Notes under the pieces: generated by a model
Databases searched by the model: none
What the model was told of the DNA's origin: nothing
Seen by the model: only the letters and a program-made list of their open reading frames with translations
Position numbers and translations under genes: made by a program
In this document: positions 44,605-56,464 of the stretch, piece after piece
Layout: every line of letters begins with the position of its first letter
Numbering within the stretch: the stretch's first letter is position 1
Origin: Astropecten irregularis
Lineage: Eukaryota; Echinodermata; Asteroidea; Paxillosida; Astropectinidae
Assembly (NCBI GenBank): GCA_963971285.1
Contig: OZ020255.1
Span: 15,892,931 to 15,956,930 of the forward strand
Length of the DNA: 64,000 bases
Direction: 5' to 3'

Positions 44605-44822
44605 GACTTGGGACTTTTTTCCTTAGCACAAAATGTCTTGCTTAACAAACTACCATTAAGAATTTCATTTGATATTCATGGTCAGCAAACAACAGCCAAA
44701 GAACAATCACAAGCTATACACAACACATGGAAATTTGATTGTTAATCCTGTTTTTATTAAGATAGAAAATTCATGGTTAGCAAATTTTTGTGCTAAGCAG
44801 AGCCCTGAAATTGGTCCCACTA
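44605..44822 (+). repeat. Family D fold-back element, copy 3
   Basis: CTTAGCACAAAATGTCTTGC, GAACAATCACAAGCTATACA and TTTTTGTGCTAAGCAGAGCC, then AATTGGTCCC. The left end is degraded. Confidence 0.78.
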
Positions 44823-44954
44823 TTCCTCAGCTGAGTTATGCATACAAATGCATGTTCATTGTTATCTTAAACTCTTGCCTGCTCAAGGGAAAATCCCCTG
44901 ACAAATATTTTGGCAAGAATTTCTGTCATTTCCTGGAAGGTTGAATTGCTTAGC

Positions 44955-45332
44955 TTAAAGGCATAATACAGGATTGGTAAAGGTGACAGAACAGCTGCAG
45001 AATGCTCATAACTTGATTTGTCATGGAATAAAACCGGATCTGTGAAATGTTCAGCTCATATCATCATCAGAAAATGTAGAAAACTGTAAATAATTCTTAT
45101 CATTTTCGAATTATTGTTTTCGAATCTATGCCCAGGAGTTTTGATCTTAAACCGAGAACAAAACTGTTTTTGGTCGTTGCTTGACTAATTTCTGGATAAA
45201 TACACAGTTTCAGCCGGAAACATTATAATTGTATGTTTCTACCACTTATCAGCACCATCACATCCTTAAGTTATATGTACATTTGTGAGCATTACTGTTT
45301 GAGTAGTTTCCAATCCTGTACTGTACCTTTAA
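44955..45332 (+). mobile_element. Family B TTAA-type MITE, variant
   Basis: TTAAAGGCATAATACAGGAT at the left; CAATCCTGTACTGTACCTTTAA at the right, TTAA at both ends. The B-specific half is strongly altered (ATGCTCATAACTTGATTTGT, ACCGGATCTGTGAAATG), a sub-family or old copy. Confidence 0.8.
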
Positions 45333-45419
45333 CATGTTTTACAAAGTGCAGCTTTCATTTAGCTTTTGATGAAAGATCCAGAATTAATAAAATAACTTAT
45401 TAAAAAGCTTCACCATGTC

Positions 45420-45619
45420 ACCTTTTATTTTTGATCTTTTAAAAGATCAAAAAGATTTTTTGTCGTTGTTTTACTAATTTCTGGATAAATACACCATTTC
45501 AGGCGAAAACATTTTAACGGTAGGTTTCTACTAGCATCATTTGCATACCCTGAAAGTTATACGTAAATCTGTGAACATTTCTGTTTTGGTCTCTTACCAA
45601 AGTATAATACTACCTTTAA
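45420..45619 (-). mobile_element. Family A MITE, half element
   Basis: Begins at the central palindrome TTTTTGATCTTTTAAAAGAT and runs to AAAGTATAATACTACCTTTAA at 45619. This is exactly the half that family B also carries. Confidence 0.85.
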
Positions 45620-47159
45620 GCATGAACTGTGTTTTCAGACTTTCATATTATATTTTTTCATTATATTTTTTATATATTTTTCTATCATTTTCTGTTCATT
45701 ATGAAGAACAAAACATGGGAAGGTTATGCTAATCAAAAAATGCCAAAGTGGCCAAAATTAGACTTTTCACATGAAAAGCGAAACATTTGTTGCTTCATGT
45801 AAATTTGATTCCATTCAAAATTTTATTTTGGTAAACTTTTCTGAGGAATGAGGTGTTTTTTATTATTTCACTGTCATCAGTGTCCAGCACCACCCCTATA
45901 TTTCAAAAATGGATCAGCCCAGTTTGATCTGAATGCCTGTGATTGGCTGTCAACATTTGTTTGGAAGTTTGCCCTACATTTTTATTCAAATGAGGTCCAG
46001 TTACATTACAAACCGGAGGGGGGCGGATTTATTTGTCATGCACTCAAAGGAATATTCTTCAAATCTGCTAAGAAAACAACAAAAAAAGATAAGCACTTCT
46101 TGTTGACTGTAGATAAAAAAGCCACAAACCAAGGATAGGAATTTTTTATCAGATATTGGTGTTCTGAAATTGCTTTGAACTTTGAGTCCCTTCTGCTATT
46201 CTACACTGTAAAATTATTCACAGTGCTATTAAAAATAGATTACATGGTAGGCTGTGGAGATTGATGTGGGTGTATAGTTTGTTGATGGCTGTGTATGTGC
46301 AGGCCGTGTGTATAATGTATAGGGATAAGATACATACATATGTGTATTGAGCAGCTCCTCCTACTTTCATATTTCTCACATGGAGTCCACAATCAGTTAA
46401 GCTAGGTCACTGTGCATATGATATAGGCCTTGTATGATATACCCTAATGCACTGATATCTATGGGACTTGACGTATGGGTGTATATCAATGCCTGTATAC
46501 ACAAAAAATGCCTGTTAGGATTATCTAGATCAGAGTGTATGTGTACTGTACATGTAGTGTAGCTGAGTACGTGCATTGAGGAGTGTAGACTGTTTGTGTG
46601 TACACCGGTACATGATTTTTTTTGGTGTGGATTATTAAAGCCCCCCCTCTACCCCCACCACTAGTCTCTGTGGACTGCACAGCACACACGCACACCCCTT
46701 ATTGCTGTGAAAACACTACATGTGGGAGGAGGCACCACACTTGAGTGAGTACTAGCCCAACCATCTCAGGAGGCGTGTACCGTATCCCACTGGGTTGCCA
46801 GTAGGCCAGCCTCAGCAAGTGTACTGGAGATCCCGATATCATCTTACTATCCGTGGGAAATACATACACACACACACGCAGCGATATCAACCGGCATAAA
46901 TGAACCTGTGTTTATGGACATGTGTATGACATCTCCATAGTAGTCACTGTGCATTGCTGTATCCAGTATATACAACCTTAATTCATCCGTGTTGATAGGT
47001 ATCCTGAACACTACTAAGCATCAAGTCATAATCTAGTGTACTATCTACGTACGCGTGTGTGCACATGTAGCATCATAACTCTGCGGACATACAGCTGTTT
47101 GGCTTAATATCCCACCATCTGACAGACCAGACACGTCTGCCATATTTCCCGATCATTCC
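45620..47159. other. Repeat-poor stretch upstream of an exon candidate
   Basis: No interspersed family of this window is recognised here. A 96-codon frame at 45848 and several shorter ones lack support. TG-rich words are common at 46290-46620. Regulatory function is possible but not shown. Confidence 0.4.
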
Positions 47160-47286
47160 CAGTTGCTAAGACATCATCTGCCGACCGGCGCGGCGACCCT
47201 CCTCCCGAGTAGCCACTGTGGACGTTGACTAAGACTCTCCGGATCCCCCTCTATACCCTATCCTGACAAGAGACTCGCTGTGGAAT
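47160..47286 (+). promoter_or_regulatory. Putative promoter or 5' UTR of the exon at 47287
   Basis: Locally GC-richer than its surroundings (GACCGGCGCGGCGACCCTCC at about 47183) with CTATACCC at 47271, directly before an ATG with a consensus donor. No defined core promoter element can be assigned, so this is positional inference. Confidence 0.35.
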
Positions 47287-47376
47287 ATGGCTACCATTAC
47301 ATGGCGTAAGCCTGACGTCGTACCCAGGACTCAACACCCTGCCTACGCGTACGGCTACTATCCTGTACCTAAACGA
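47287..47376 (+). CDS. Candidate first coding exon, Tyr/Pro-rich N-terminus
   Basis: ATG at 47287, context AATATGG, then 30 codons ending CGA before GTGAGT at 47377, a consensus donor in phase 0. The peptide starts MATITWRKPDVVPRTQHPAY and ends in AYGYYPVPKR. The composition (Tyr, Pro, Gln, His) resembles that of the exons at 22219 and 30225. Phase 0 would let all of these splice to the same downstream acceptor. The GC-richer sequence just upstream fits a promoter. No domain is visible and no family is recognised. The downstream acceptor was not found before 64000, so the partner exon probably lies beyond the window. Confidence 0.65.
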
Positions 47377-47730
47377 GTGAGTTCAATTATTCATTTTTAG
47401 TCAATAGAGTAAAGTACAATGCCGCGATTGAATTAATTTTAGGGTCAAGCAATAAAATACCAGAAACATCTGGTGCTCAGACATAAGGTACTGTATGTGT
47501 ATGGAAACAAAATATTGCTGAATATATTACGCCATATTTTTTGTAAAATTTTAATATTTGAAACCCGATGATCCTGAACCTGTTTGTGTAGGAGGAGGTA
47601 CGTGAGATTATAGGAAGTTGGCTGTACATTCCCTCCCACCAACCCTGATTGGAATAAAAGAAAGACAAATATATCAAATCAATAGAATGTTACGAAATAT
47701 CCAGACCACAGTGGAAAAAAATATACTAAG
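47377..47730. other. Intron start, no other signal
   Basis: Begins GTGAGTTCAA. Overlapping minus frames at 47445-47677 are not supported. Confidence 0.4.
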
Positions 47731-47845
47731 GGCCTGTTTGTTTAACGCACAGGATCCCAGATTTAGGGATCCACGTCCTATGCAGGGTATGCTAAAATGG
47801 GATCCGGATCCGCAAGATTCCTGATCCTGCGCATTAAACAAACAG
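47731..47845. repeat. Family J small palindromic element
   Basis: GGCCTGTTTGTTTAACGCAC with AGGAT at the left; ATCCTGCGCATTAAACAAAC with AGGCC at the right. The direct repeat CTAAG flanks it on both sides (47726-47730 and about 47848-47852), a likely 5-bp target duplication. GGATCC words fill the middle. Confidence 0.85.
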
Positions 47846-47852
47846 GCCCTAA

Positions 47853-48204
47853 GCCTCCAAAAAAATATATTTCATTTACTTATTCCTCCTAAAATGGCTC
47901 ATTTCAACAATTTATCTTTGCTAGAAAAACAGCTTAGCAGATTTTCATCCTTAAGCAAAAGTCAGCCCAGTACCCGGCAATTAAGCAATATTCGTGTGAT
48001 TTGACTGCATAACCATAGAATTGGTCATGGGTATGTTCCTTTTGTGACATCACATAAAGAGCGCCCCCAAGTGTTGATATAAGAAGATATATGAATTATA
48101 GCCGGTTGATTAAAAGTCAAGAAACTTCTTTTAATTATGTTGTACATGATGTCAGCTACACTATCATTGAATGAGACATAGAAACATGCAAATGAAGCTT
48201 ACTT
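47853..48204. other. No gene recognised
   Basis: No supported frame or repeat. Confidence 0.4.
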
Positions 48205-48295
48205 AGGGGGTTTACGGAACAGAGGTTTGGGCTTAGGCTCAGGCTCCGGCTTTATTTCGTGAACCATGCATTCTAAAATAACTGGTATCAAAATA

Positions 48296-49068
48296 AGGCC
48301 TTTTCACACTACGAAAAATCTCCGGGTTGTACACGGGTCCGACACGTGTAGAAATGACTGACCATTTCACACTGCAAGATTTCAACACGGCGTCGACCCG
48401 TGTTGAGCGCTCGACACGTGTTGAAACCAACCCTGCTCGGGAGGTGGGTTGAGAACTCTCGACTCGTGTTGAGAAGTCCGACACGTGTTGAAACCTGTAG
48501 TGTGAACGTCTGTTGGTTGAGTTCGATCCGTGTAACCCATGGCGTAGCAGCCGAGAGCACATTATTTTATGTGGCAGTACTGTAGTAGCATCAAAGATAG
48601 AGCGTCGCGGAGCTCATCTTTGGTAATGGTTTGCATGCAACGAACAAAATAATAAGTAGCATTTGACCGGCCTGCTGCAAGCAATCCTTGTCAAAAAATT
48701 CCGCACGATTTATTTTTTGTTCATTTCAATATTATATCTCAGGCTTGCTAGACTCGGAATACATGAACAACACGAACATCGTCTGAAAATTACTGGGCGC
48801 CGCCATATTGGCGAATGAAGGCCCGATGCACCGTAATATTGTACGGGGAATTTTGTATCCGTGTTGAAAGTGTGATCCCGTGTGTAGTATGAAACGATCG
48901 CGCAATACACGGGTCGAACCTTTACACGTGTCGAGCAGATACCGGTGTTGCACTGAGTAGTGTGAAAACGGAACGAAAGTGACCCGTGTTGAAATTTTAA
49001 AAATTCAACACGGATCGGACCCGTGTAGATTTCAACACGGGTCGGATGTTCATAGTGTGAAAAGGCCT
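48296..49068. mobile_element. Family I element, long form, nested in G
   Basis: AGGCCTTTTCACACTACGAA at the left; CATAGTGTGAAAAGGCCT at the right. ATA flanks both ends (48293-48295, 49069-49071), a likely 3-bp duplication. 773 bp, rich in ACACGTG/CACGTGT words and mirrored segments. The minus-strand frames of 83-107 codons are not protein-like. Non-autonomous; class unknown. Confidence 0.85.
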
Positions 49069-49177
49069 ATAGAGGCTTTTGGCTGCGGTTCGGAAGTAGA
49101 TTCTCTGGTTTGAAAAGGAAAACAGAGCTTCAGCTTCAATGAATAAACAACAAACTATTTTGTCAGCATACGGATGA

Positions 49178-49180
<3 letters not shown>

Positions 49181-49227
<47 letters not shown>

Positions 49228-49228
49228 C
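49181..49228 (+). repeat. Hexanucleotide array (AGCCTG) x 8
   Basis: Eight perfect units at the place where other G copies carry a single GAGCCGGAGC-type arm. The arm has expanded into a microsatellite. Confidence 0.95.
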
Positions 49229-49246
49229 TGTTTCGTAAACCCTCCT

Positions 49247-50302
49247 AGATCATATTTGGGATTTTGTTTTTGCCTTGAATCAAATCCACTTCCCTATCCT
49301 CCTCATCAATATGGATACAAAATGGCTGCTCTCTTCTGCATTACATGTTGAGGTCTGATCCACACTTAGCGCATATACTTAATTAATGCCAATCGTTTTA
49401 ACTGTGGAATTCTGTGGCATATCCATGTACTTTATGTAGCCATATGGTTATACATGTAATACATACTTTATTTCAATCATTGCTTTATATAACATTATGA
49501 TGCATAAATGCAGTTTATTGAGAAACATTAAACATTTTTTTTATGCTCATGATAAAAAGTTGCTCAGTTTTATCAACAAATCTAAAAGAGAATAAAAAAG
49601 CTATTGTTGGTTTAAGTGAGTCTGCCAGAAATATTTCTAGATAACTGTAATGATCATTCAGCTGATCGGATTTTTATTGATGGATTTATAATTATTTGTT
49701 TGCAACATACCTGCATCATTGCAGACCTCATGTGATTCCCTATTCCTGATTACCAGTCAGTTTTTAATCAGTCAGAGTTATTGTTTAATTCTGTAGTATG
49801 ATGCAGCATTATTCCAAAAATAATGATTAGTTATTAACGGCGTTGAAGTGCGTTCAACTGCGGACTAAATACATGTAAAGTGGGATTATAAATATAAGTT
49901 TTTCATCAAATATTTGCTATCTAGTTCAAGTATTTCACCAATCTCTGCAGTAATGCATTTTTCTATCATGGGTCATTTCATCTGATTATGAGCAAGATGT
50001 AGTCCGACAGTGACCAATGACCGAGGGCATGTCTATATGCTAACACTCTAGATTGAGTTACTATTTTTTTAACCTGAGAAATATAACTGATATATCACGC
50101 CCAAATAACCTCACTTTATTTGTCCATTATCTCAGAATGCCCTGAAAATCACAATGTGTGTCTTCAAAATATTTATCAAGCATTCAAGTGTGATGATCTG
50201 TAAAAAGCACACATGCTGGACTAGTCAGAGATAATATATCAGTGTGGATTATGTACGGGTATTTCACAACTTATTTTTTTTAGCCCGAGTGAAATTGTCA
50301 TT
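49247..50302. other. No gene recognised
   Basis: AT-rich, repeat-poor, no splice-bounded frame. Confidence 0.4.
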
Positions 50303-50666
50303 TTAAAGGTAATATCATACTTTGGTTTTTTGTCACAGAAATACAGATTCATGGGCAAAAATATCAGGGTAGACACAGAAACAGTCATCTGTGAAATTTC
50401 CAGTCCCATATGGTGGCCACTTTTTGAGAAAACAGTGAAAAACACCCACAGTATTTTAACATCTTTTCACAGGATTTTGATCTTCCGAAGTTTAACATTA
50501 TTTTTGGTCAATTTGTTTTTATTTACTATTTTCTGGATAAATACAGTATTTCAGGCAGACAAATTTAAACCTTATGTTTCTACCATTACCATCTTTATAC
50601 CCTGTAAGTTATATATGTAGATGATATGTGGAGATTTCTGTTTTGGTATGCTCCCAAAGTATGAAA
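50303..50666 (-). mobile_element. Family A TTAA-type MITE
   Basis: TTAAAGGTAATATCATACTT at 50303; TTTGGTATGCTCCCAAAGTA at the right, with the last bases eroded. The core is the short-palindrome variant. Confidence 0.85.
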
Positions 50667-51080
50667 CACAGAGTATTAGAAATGTTGTTTGAATTTGCCA
50701 GAATTTGATTTTTCAGTGACTGCATATTATTTGTGGGCTGGTTAATGAAATGCAACACACACACATCATTGATAATTGTCCAAACTCATCTACACTTTGG
50801 CTTTCATGCAATAATTTAATTCCCTGACCATTGATTTATTTTGTTTTCACATTTTCCATTTCACTGATGTGAGTTTCCATTGATTAGATATCGCTAGGGG
50901 GCAAAGGGAGATGTGTCGTCAGAATTGTGTTGCTGCTGCTGCACGTTCATGATCTGTGCTGTTGATTTGTGTAATGTTCGGAAACTCTACAGGCGTGCAT
51001 GAACAGACAGTCAAAATGCCAATATTCAAAGCTGTAGATGTTCATGGTATTCGTTCTGCTTCAAATCATTTTCTTTTTTT
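50667..51080. other. No gene recognised
   Basis: No supported frame or repeat. Confidence 0.4.
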
Positions 51081-51084
51081 GGGA

Positions 51085-51240
51085 GAGGCATTTCGATCCT
51101 AGCAGGATCTTTATCGATAAAGCCTTCGATTAAGATCCTGCGAGGATCGATATACGTCAGGCCCTCACAATTCCCAGCATTTTGTATTTTTCAGGTCATT
51201 ATTTTTTGCTGATGTGCAGTTTGCAGCAGTTTATTACTTG
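51085..51240 (+). repeat. Family K element, copy 3
   Basis: AGGCATTTCGATCCTAGCAG, AAGCCTTCGATTAAGATCCT and ATACGTCAGGCCCTCACAAT, then TTTCAGGTCATTATTTTTTG and GCAGTTTGCAGCAGTTTATT. The left GGAGTTAGGAGGG arm is lost. Confidence 0.75.
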
Positions 51241-52329
51241 TATTCACTTTGTTTCGTTTTTTTGAATAAATTGTTTGCCTTCTCAAATCAGAACCTCCAT
51301 CATCCAGTTCTGCTAAAAAAATGTGTAAATTGATTTATCAGGGATGAGATTTCTCAGATTAAAATCTGATTTCAGATTGTTTTTGTTATGGTTTTCAGAT
51401 TTTTTTCCTCACAGGCTGTGTACAAAAGTATTGGAGATTTTCAGATGTCAGACTTTTTATGCTCCCTGTCAGCTGTTTTCAGACATTTTTATCATTGGTC
51501 AATCTCATCCCTGATTTATGTTGTAAGTTTCCTTTAATGGTTTGTTCGATATAAAATCAAGATATTGTAAAAAACTAACAGGAAGAAAATTCTGGTCTGA
51601 TTTTATATGGGATGTTACAGGACATGATGTACATATGTGCTGCAGAAAATTCAAATTGAGCACATAGCATTTAAATTGAAACATTCATGAGAATTAATTG
51701 TTGGTAAATTCACATGATTGTAGTTTGATGTTATACCCCATGAATTTCTTTACCTGATAACTTTATACCAGGATCGAAATGCCAAACGCTGATATTTCCG
51801 GCTTTATTATTATTTTTTTACATCAACATTTTTATTATAAATGTGATTTGGCAAAGAATTATTTCTTGGAATGCATGTGGAATGATTGATTTAAAAGAGT
51901 GAATATTTCATAATTCTGCATAATTTATCTTGTTCTATCAAAACAATGTCTCTACACACTATAGATTACCAAGAAAGATTGGAGACTAGTTCTCCTTATT
52001 CACTGTATTTATCCATTCAATGGTGTTTTTCCTCACAAGAATTAATAAGCCCTGATTCCTTTGAGTTATCGCTAGGCGACCATGTTGACTGAGGAAATAG
52101 ATTCTTGTTGAATTTCTGGTATCCATAGCAGTGAAACATAATCTTGGGATTGCTGCAAGCGATGTGAAGTGATGCTGAGCTTATTATGAACCAGAAGTGT
52201 CCGCTCTATCTGTGAATCCAATTCTCTTTTGTGATTGGGAAAAAATCTCAAGTACTGAGGCGGTGCACTGGGTGCTGGTTATTTTTATTTTTTTTACTCC
52301 GTGTGCAAATTTCTTCACCATTTTCATGT
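51241..52329. other. No gene recognised
   Basis: AT-rich. A local cluster of CAGATT/TCAGAT words lies at 51350-51500. No exon candidate. Confidence 0.4.
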
Positions 52330-52448
52330 TTAAAGGTAATTTATCACACTTTGGTTTTTTGTCAAAGAAATTGCAGATTCGTGGCCAAATATATATCAAG
52401 AAAGATATAGTCACAGTCATCTGTGAAATTTACAGCCCCATACAATGC
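52330..52448 (-). mobile_element. Family A MITE fragment
   Basis: TTAAAGGTAATTTATCACACTTTG, GCAGATTCGTGGCC, then CACAGTCATCTGTGAAATTT and CAGCCCCATACAATG. Only about the first third of the element is present. Confidence 0.8.
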
Positions 52449-54800
52449 CTTTTTTCTTCAGTGTTTTGTTCCAAATAGGGGCATACTAGACACCTTGAAT
52501 TTGTAGCTTATTAAAATGAAAACCATTATTGATCGAAATATAACCTGATTGACCTGGGTATTCTTTATGCACCTTTAGATTCATAACATAATGGGAAATA
52601 TGCCACATTAATTTTGAAATGACGCTAGATTGGTGAATACATACAGTATGGTAACAGATCGAGTGAGATGCTTATCAAATAAGCACCTTATGAATATTCA
52701 TGTTATTTATTATTCATAAAATCAGATTGCTATGCAATATTTTTCCTTTTGTTATTAGTCAGTCATTGTTCATGTTCATCTTTGTGAATAATTTTTTTAA
52801 TTGACATTTTACTTGATTTTGACATTTTGGCTGTTGATTTATGATTTTTGTATCATCTGGAAATATACAGATACAGATAACACTCCTCACAGAATTTGAT
52901 CGTTATGACTTGTTGTCAGTTATGTTGCCAAGACTGTTTAATAATGATTGAAAAGCTCACCAAGACACTTAAAATACTAGTGGCCTACATGTCTCAAATA
53001 TGTCAGTATTGTGTGCCATGATGCCATGATGCAGTTATACTTGATGAAACCTCATCAGATACTCAGTCTGATATAGGTATATAAATATGACCTAGATGAT
53101 TCAATTTATCCAATTGACATCATCTGCCTCATATTCAGAGCGCATCTAACGACTGTAATTGAGTTTGATCAATGTATGTAAATTTCACATCAAAAATTGA
53201 CTTTTTAAAAGAGTTGATGGAAACGTGTCTCGTTTTTTAAAAAAGGACCGGGGGTTCCCACTGGTGACACTACAAATTGAAAGGGTAATGTTGGGAGTCG
53301 ATCATCAGGACGCGATGAGGAAATAAAATGTCATCATGCATCTTTATGCAATCTTGATTACCAATAAATATTAAATAAGGTTGCGTTTACTTCCAGCAAG
53401 ATGGTGTTAGATCTCTTCCTGAGTATATCAGTGCATCTATCTCATGGTCGTCTCGAGCAGAAAATGCACTGCCTCGCCTCTTGGCTTTAGAAGGAGATTA
53501 TAATATGATGATATGAGGATATTATCCTTGGAATTATGCAGGTGTTTTAACCTACTCTCCTTGTCTGATATTTGTATGTGAATCCCATCTCCAAACTGAC
53601 CATTATGAATTGGAAACAGACGTAATGCAGGTCCATAATTCCTCAGTTAGTTTGCCCAGATTACCTGGCTTCTTGGCGGAGGGAATCCGCATTGCAAATT
53701 GACATAGCATTGATTAGTCCTGTGTACATGTACAAGACAAGGTTGTAGTACCCCCCCCCCCCCCTGTCAATATGTGCTGTACAAATATGCCATGTTTATG
53801 AGAAACCATAAGACGCCTCCAGGGAAGGTGCCCATCTTGGCTAAACTGTCAGACCAAGGTTCTTCGGATGAGTGGGTCTCAGAGATGCCTTGCACAAATA
53901 TTCCACATCAGGTTGCCTTCGGGGAGGCACGGGCACCCCGAGAGCCGTTTACTTCCTCCTCCTGTACTGTCAAGCTTGGTTTCTTTAATCTCATTTTGGG
54001 GATGTTAGTACATTATATTTGATGTGTTTAATATGAGGTTCTTCCCTTGATGAGGTTCCTCGGGGAGACAATGAGGAATATTTGCGGTGACACTGCGTAC
54101 TAGACTCTTTTGAGACTGAGTGTGGCTCTTATAGAAGAGCTGGAAACTCAACGTTTGGTGCAGGGTGCGCTCTGCTTGTCATCAGGAGACTCTATGCTTT
54201 GAACAGCATACTCTCTTCGTGAGAAGTATATAAAGGCAGGATTTGCTAAAAAGAGGCACCCAGAGTGAGGCTCTTTAGTCTCAGATGTCACTGAGCCTCT
54301 GAGGCTTCCTATAAACACCAGCGAGTCGGGCACTGCACTTAGCGCACTACACCTGTACACCAGACAACCAAACTCCACAACCTGTAAAAAAGTACAAGTC
54401 ATAGCAGCACCATTTAACAATTCATCTCCAATTGCCAACTGATATGTCTACACTTCACTGCAGAAATGGAAAGTTAACACATGTTTTGTAATAGTAGATA
54501 TTGGAGCTGACATGTCGGGTTTTGTCAAACCTTTTTCCCGCAAAGAAAAAGAAGAAGCAGGTCAAATTGCAGAGGATTCCTTTTCCAGCAGATGGAGTCG
54601 CAAAACCTAACAAAACACCTGCTCTATAAAGTTCAACCTGTATGATGATATGGTAGTCTGTAAATTTGTGTCTGCTATTTGGAATGCCATAATATTCAAG
54701 AGCCTGATCCAGACACTACATCTGTCTGTCTGTAGTTTGCATGCCGACTTTCCCGACTTAATGCATCTCACTGATTCTGTCAGCTTGTGAAGCGAATACA
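52449..54800. other. Long repeat-poor stretch without a supported gene
   Basis: About 2.3 kb with no family of this window. A 14-C run lies at about 53751-53764. Frames of 82 codons (53774, +) and 96 codons (54148-54438, -) have no splice support. Candidate ground for conserved non-coding DNA, unproven. Confidence 0.4.
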
Positions 54801-54854
54801 GATACCTAATGGTCCCCTACATTGATTCAAGAAGAGAATAAGGTTACATGGGAT

Positions 54855-55035
54855 GCATATGGGGGCATTTGTGGCAAGTGTGTTAAGCACTCGCCTCTCA
54901 CCAATGTGGCCCAGGTTCGATCCCGGCTTGGGTCATATGTGAGTAGAATTGTGCGTTGGTTCTCTCCTATGCTGCGAGGGTTTTTCTCCTGGTTCTCCAG
55001 TATTCCTCCCTCCACAAAAATCAAACACTTTTGAT
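54855..55035 (+). repeat. tRNA-related SINE-like element
   Basis: TGTGGCAAGTGTGTTAAGCA, then CACTCGCCTCTCACC and B box GGTTCGATCCC at about 54915. A non-tRNA body follows (GTTGGTTCTCTCCT, GAGGGTTTTTCTCCTGGTTC). The frames over it are artefacts. Confidence 0.65.
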
Positions 55036-55162
55036 CTCAGGCTGTGCTCCGTGATCATATATGGGTTGAATTGTTGGCGTCGCTGTCAACTCGATCACAT
55101 TGTAGCCGCATCCTTCGCAATTCAGCACCCCAGCTGCGAGTAAGGATGATTAGCCTCCCAAA

Positions 55163-55186
55163 TTATTATTATTATTATTATTATAT
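55163..55186 (+). repeat. ATT/TTA microsatellite
   Basis: Trinucleotide run ATTATTATTATTATTATTAT, uninterrupted for about 24 bases. Confidence 0.9.
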
Positions 55187-55269
55187 TGTCCTTAGGTCAC
55201 ATCCTGTATTTGAACCAAACTGTTAAAACACTGAGCAGTTCCACCAAATAGTGTGCATCATTTTAGTAT

Positions 55270-55430
55270 AAGAAATGCCCTGCTGCAAACTGCTCATCAG
55301 CCAAAATAATGACCTGCAATTTATAAAATGCTTGGAGCTGGGAGGGCCTGACGCATTTCAATCCTAGCAGCCTTCGATAAAGATCCTGCTAGGATCGAAA
55401 CAGTCATCAGGCCCTCCATCATTTTAGAAC
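55270..55430 (-). repeat. Family K element, copy 4
   Basis: GCTGCAAACTGCTCATCAGC, CAAAATAATGACCTGCAATT and TGGAGCTGGGAGGGCCTGAC, then TTTCAATCCTAGCAG...GCTAGGATCGAAAC and CATCAGGCCCTCC. The best flank match to 14730-14815. Confidence 0.78.
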
Positions 55431-56340
55431 CGTTTTGCTTTCTCCTATGGGGGAGCAAAGCAATCAAAGTGAAGTGTCTATCTCAAGGACACAAGCACTA
55501 GAACTGAAGCTGATTGAGATGGACTAAACTGCAGCTCTCTCCAGTTTCAGTTTCAAACACTCTGCCATTTTAGTTCCCCCTGACATCAAGAGTTTTTTTC
55601 CAGTGAATTGCATAGTGCTCCAGGGTATATGCATTCCACAAATCTGGCTGAGCTCTTGTCTGTCCCTTCATGGTACAAGTGTAGACCATGTGTTCTCTCA
55701 TTTGCTTCATTTTTGGCAGCCCGGTAATATTTGGGTGGTTTGGGTTTGGAATGTAGTCCCCCTGGGGGGTTTGATCTTGAACCTATACTCACCACATGTG
55801 CCACTACTGATGTCATTCTCAGATGTAGTACATGTATATGACTTCTAGAAAGCTTCATGGCCTCTAGCATATACCCACTGCCACACTTGAATAGAGAGTG
55901 TGTTTGGTTTGGGTGACAACCAGAACTTTGGCTTTTAAGCTAGGAAAAAAATCCCTTGGCCTGGCTTGCCTCATACAAGTCAGATTAAGGCTCAGGGAAA
56001 CCAAACCCAAGACCTTCATAACTGTAATTGAGTTATAAACATGGTTTGATTTTCCATCGGAGAATTGGTGAAATTTAAGAACGTCAAAGGTGATCAAACA
56101 ACAGTTTGTTTTCCCACCAAAATATTTTGGGTAAAACTATGCAAATTGGAAACGGGAGAAGTTATAGGCCTACAAATTATCTTTATAATGAGACAATTTT
56201 TTTATTCTCTTAGAAAGTGGAAAGTCTGATGAAAAGAGTAAAGACAAAATTGTTTTCTGGATATGTTTAAAGGCCATGTAGCCCTAAGTGATTGCTGTTG
56301 TCGGATCCAGATGTTATGAAGCCATTTTGGAAATACTGTT
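55431..56340. other. No gene recognised
   Basis: Overlapping opposite-strand frames at 55586-55870 (94 and 81 codons) lack splice support. Confidence 0.4.
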
Positions 56341-56425
56341 CGGAACATCGAGTGTTAAACTAACGGTGCTTTTCAGAACCACACACTTACGATATATAAT
56401 TAACAGCGTTGCTGCAAACCTTACC
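56341..56425. repeat. Family P fragment
   Basis: CTTTTCAGAACCACACACTT and GTTGCTGCAAACCTTACC correspond to one arm of the hairpin at 2532-2692. The other arm is reduced. Confidence 0.55.
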
Positions 56426-56464
56426 TTATTATGGAAACAGACAGCATTGAATTGACATTGTGTG

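Larger units (their letters stand above)
48205..49246. repeat. Family G element, copy 4, split by a long family I element
   Basis: AGGGGGTTTACGGAACAGAG at the left; CTCTGTTTCGTAAACCCTCC at the right. The GGCTCAGGCTCCGG arm is at 48236 and the GAGCCT run at 49181. The G interior stops at TATCAAAATA (48295) and resumes AGAGGCTTTTGGCTGCGG at 49071. Confidence 0.88.

Noticed and set aside
48239-48562. 107-codon minus-strand frame with repeated TRV residues
   Set aside because: Translation of mirrored ACACGTG words inside the family I element.
53774-54022. 82-codon frame
   Set aside because: No splice sites, no repeat or paralogue, ordinary composition.
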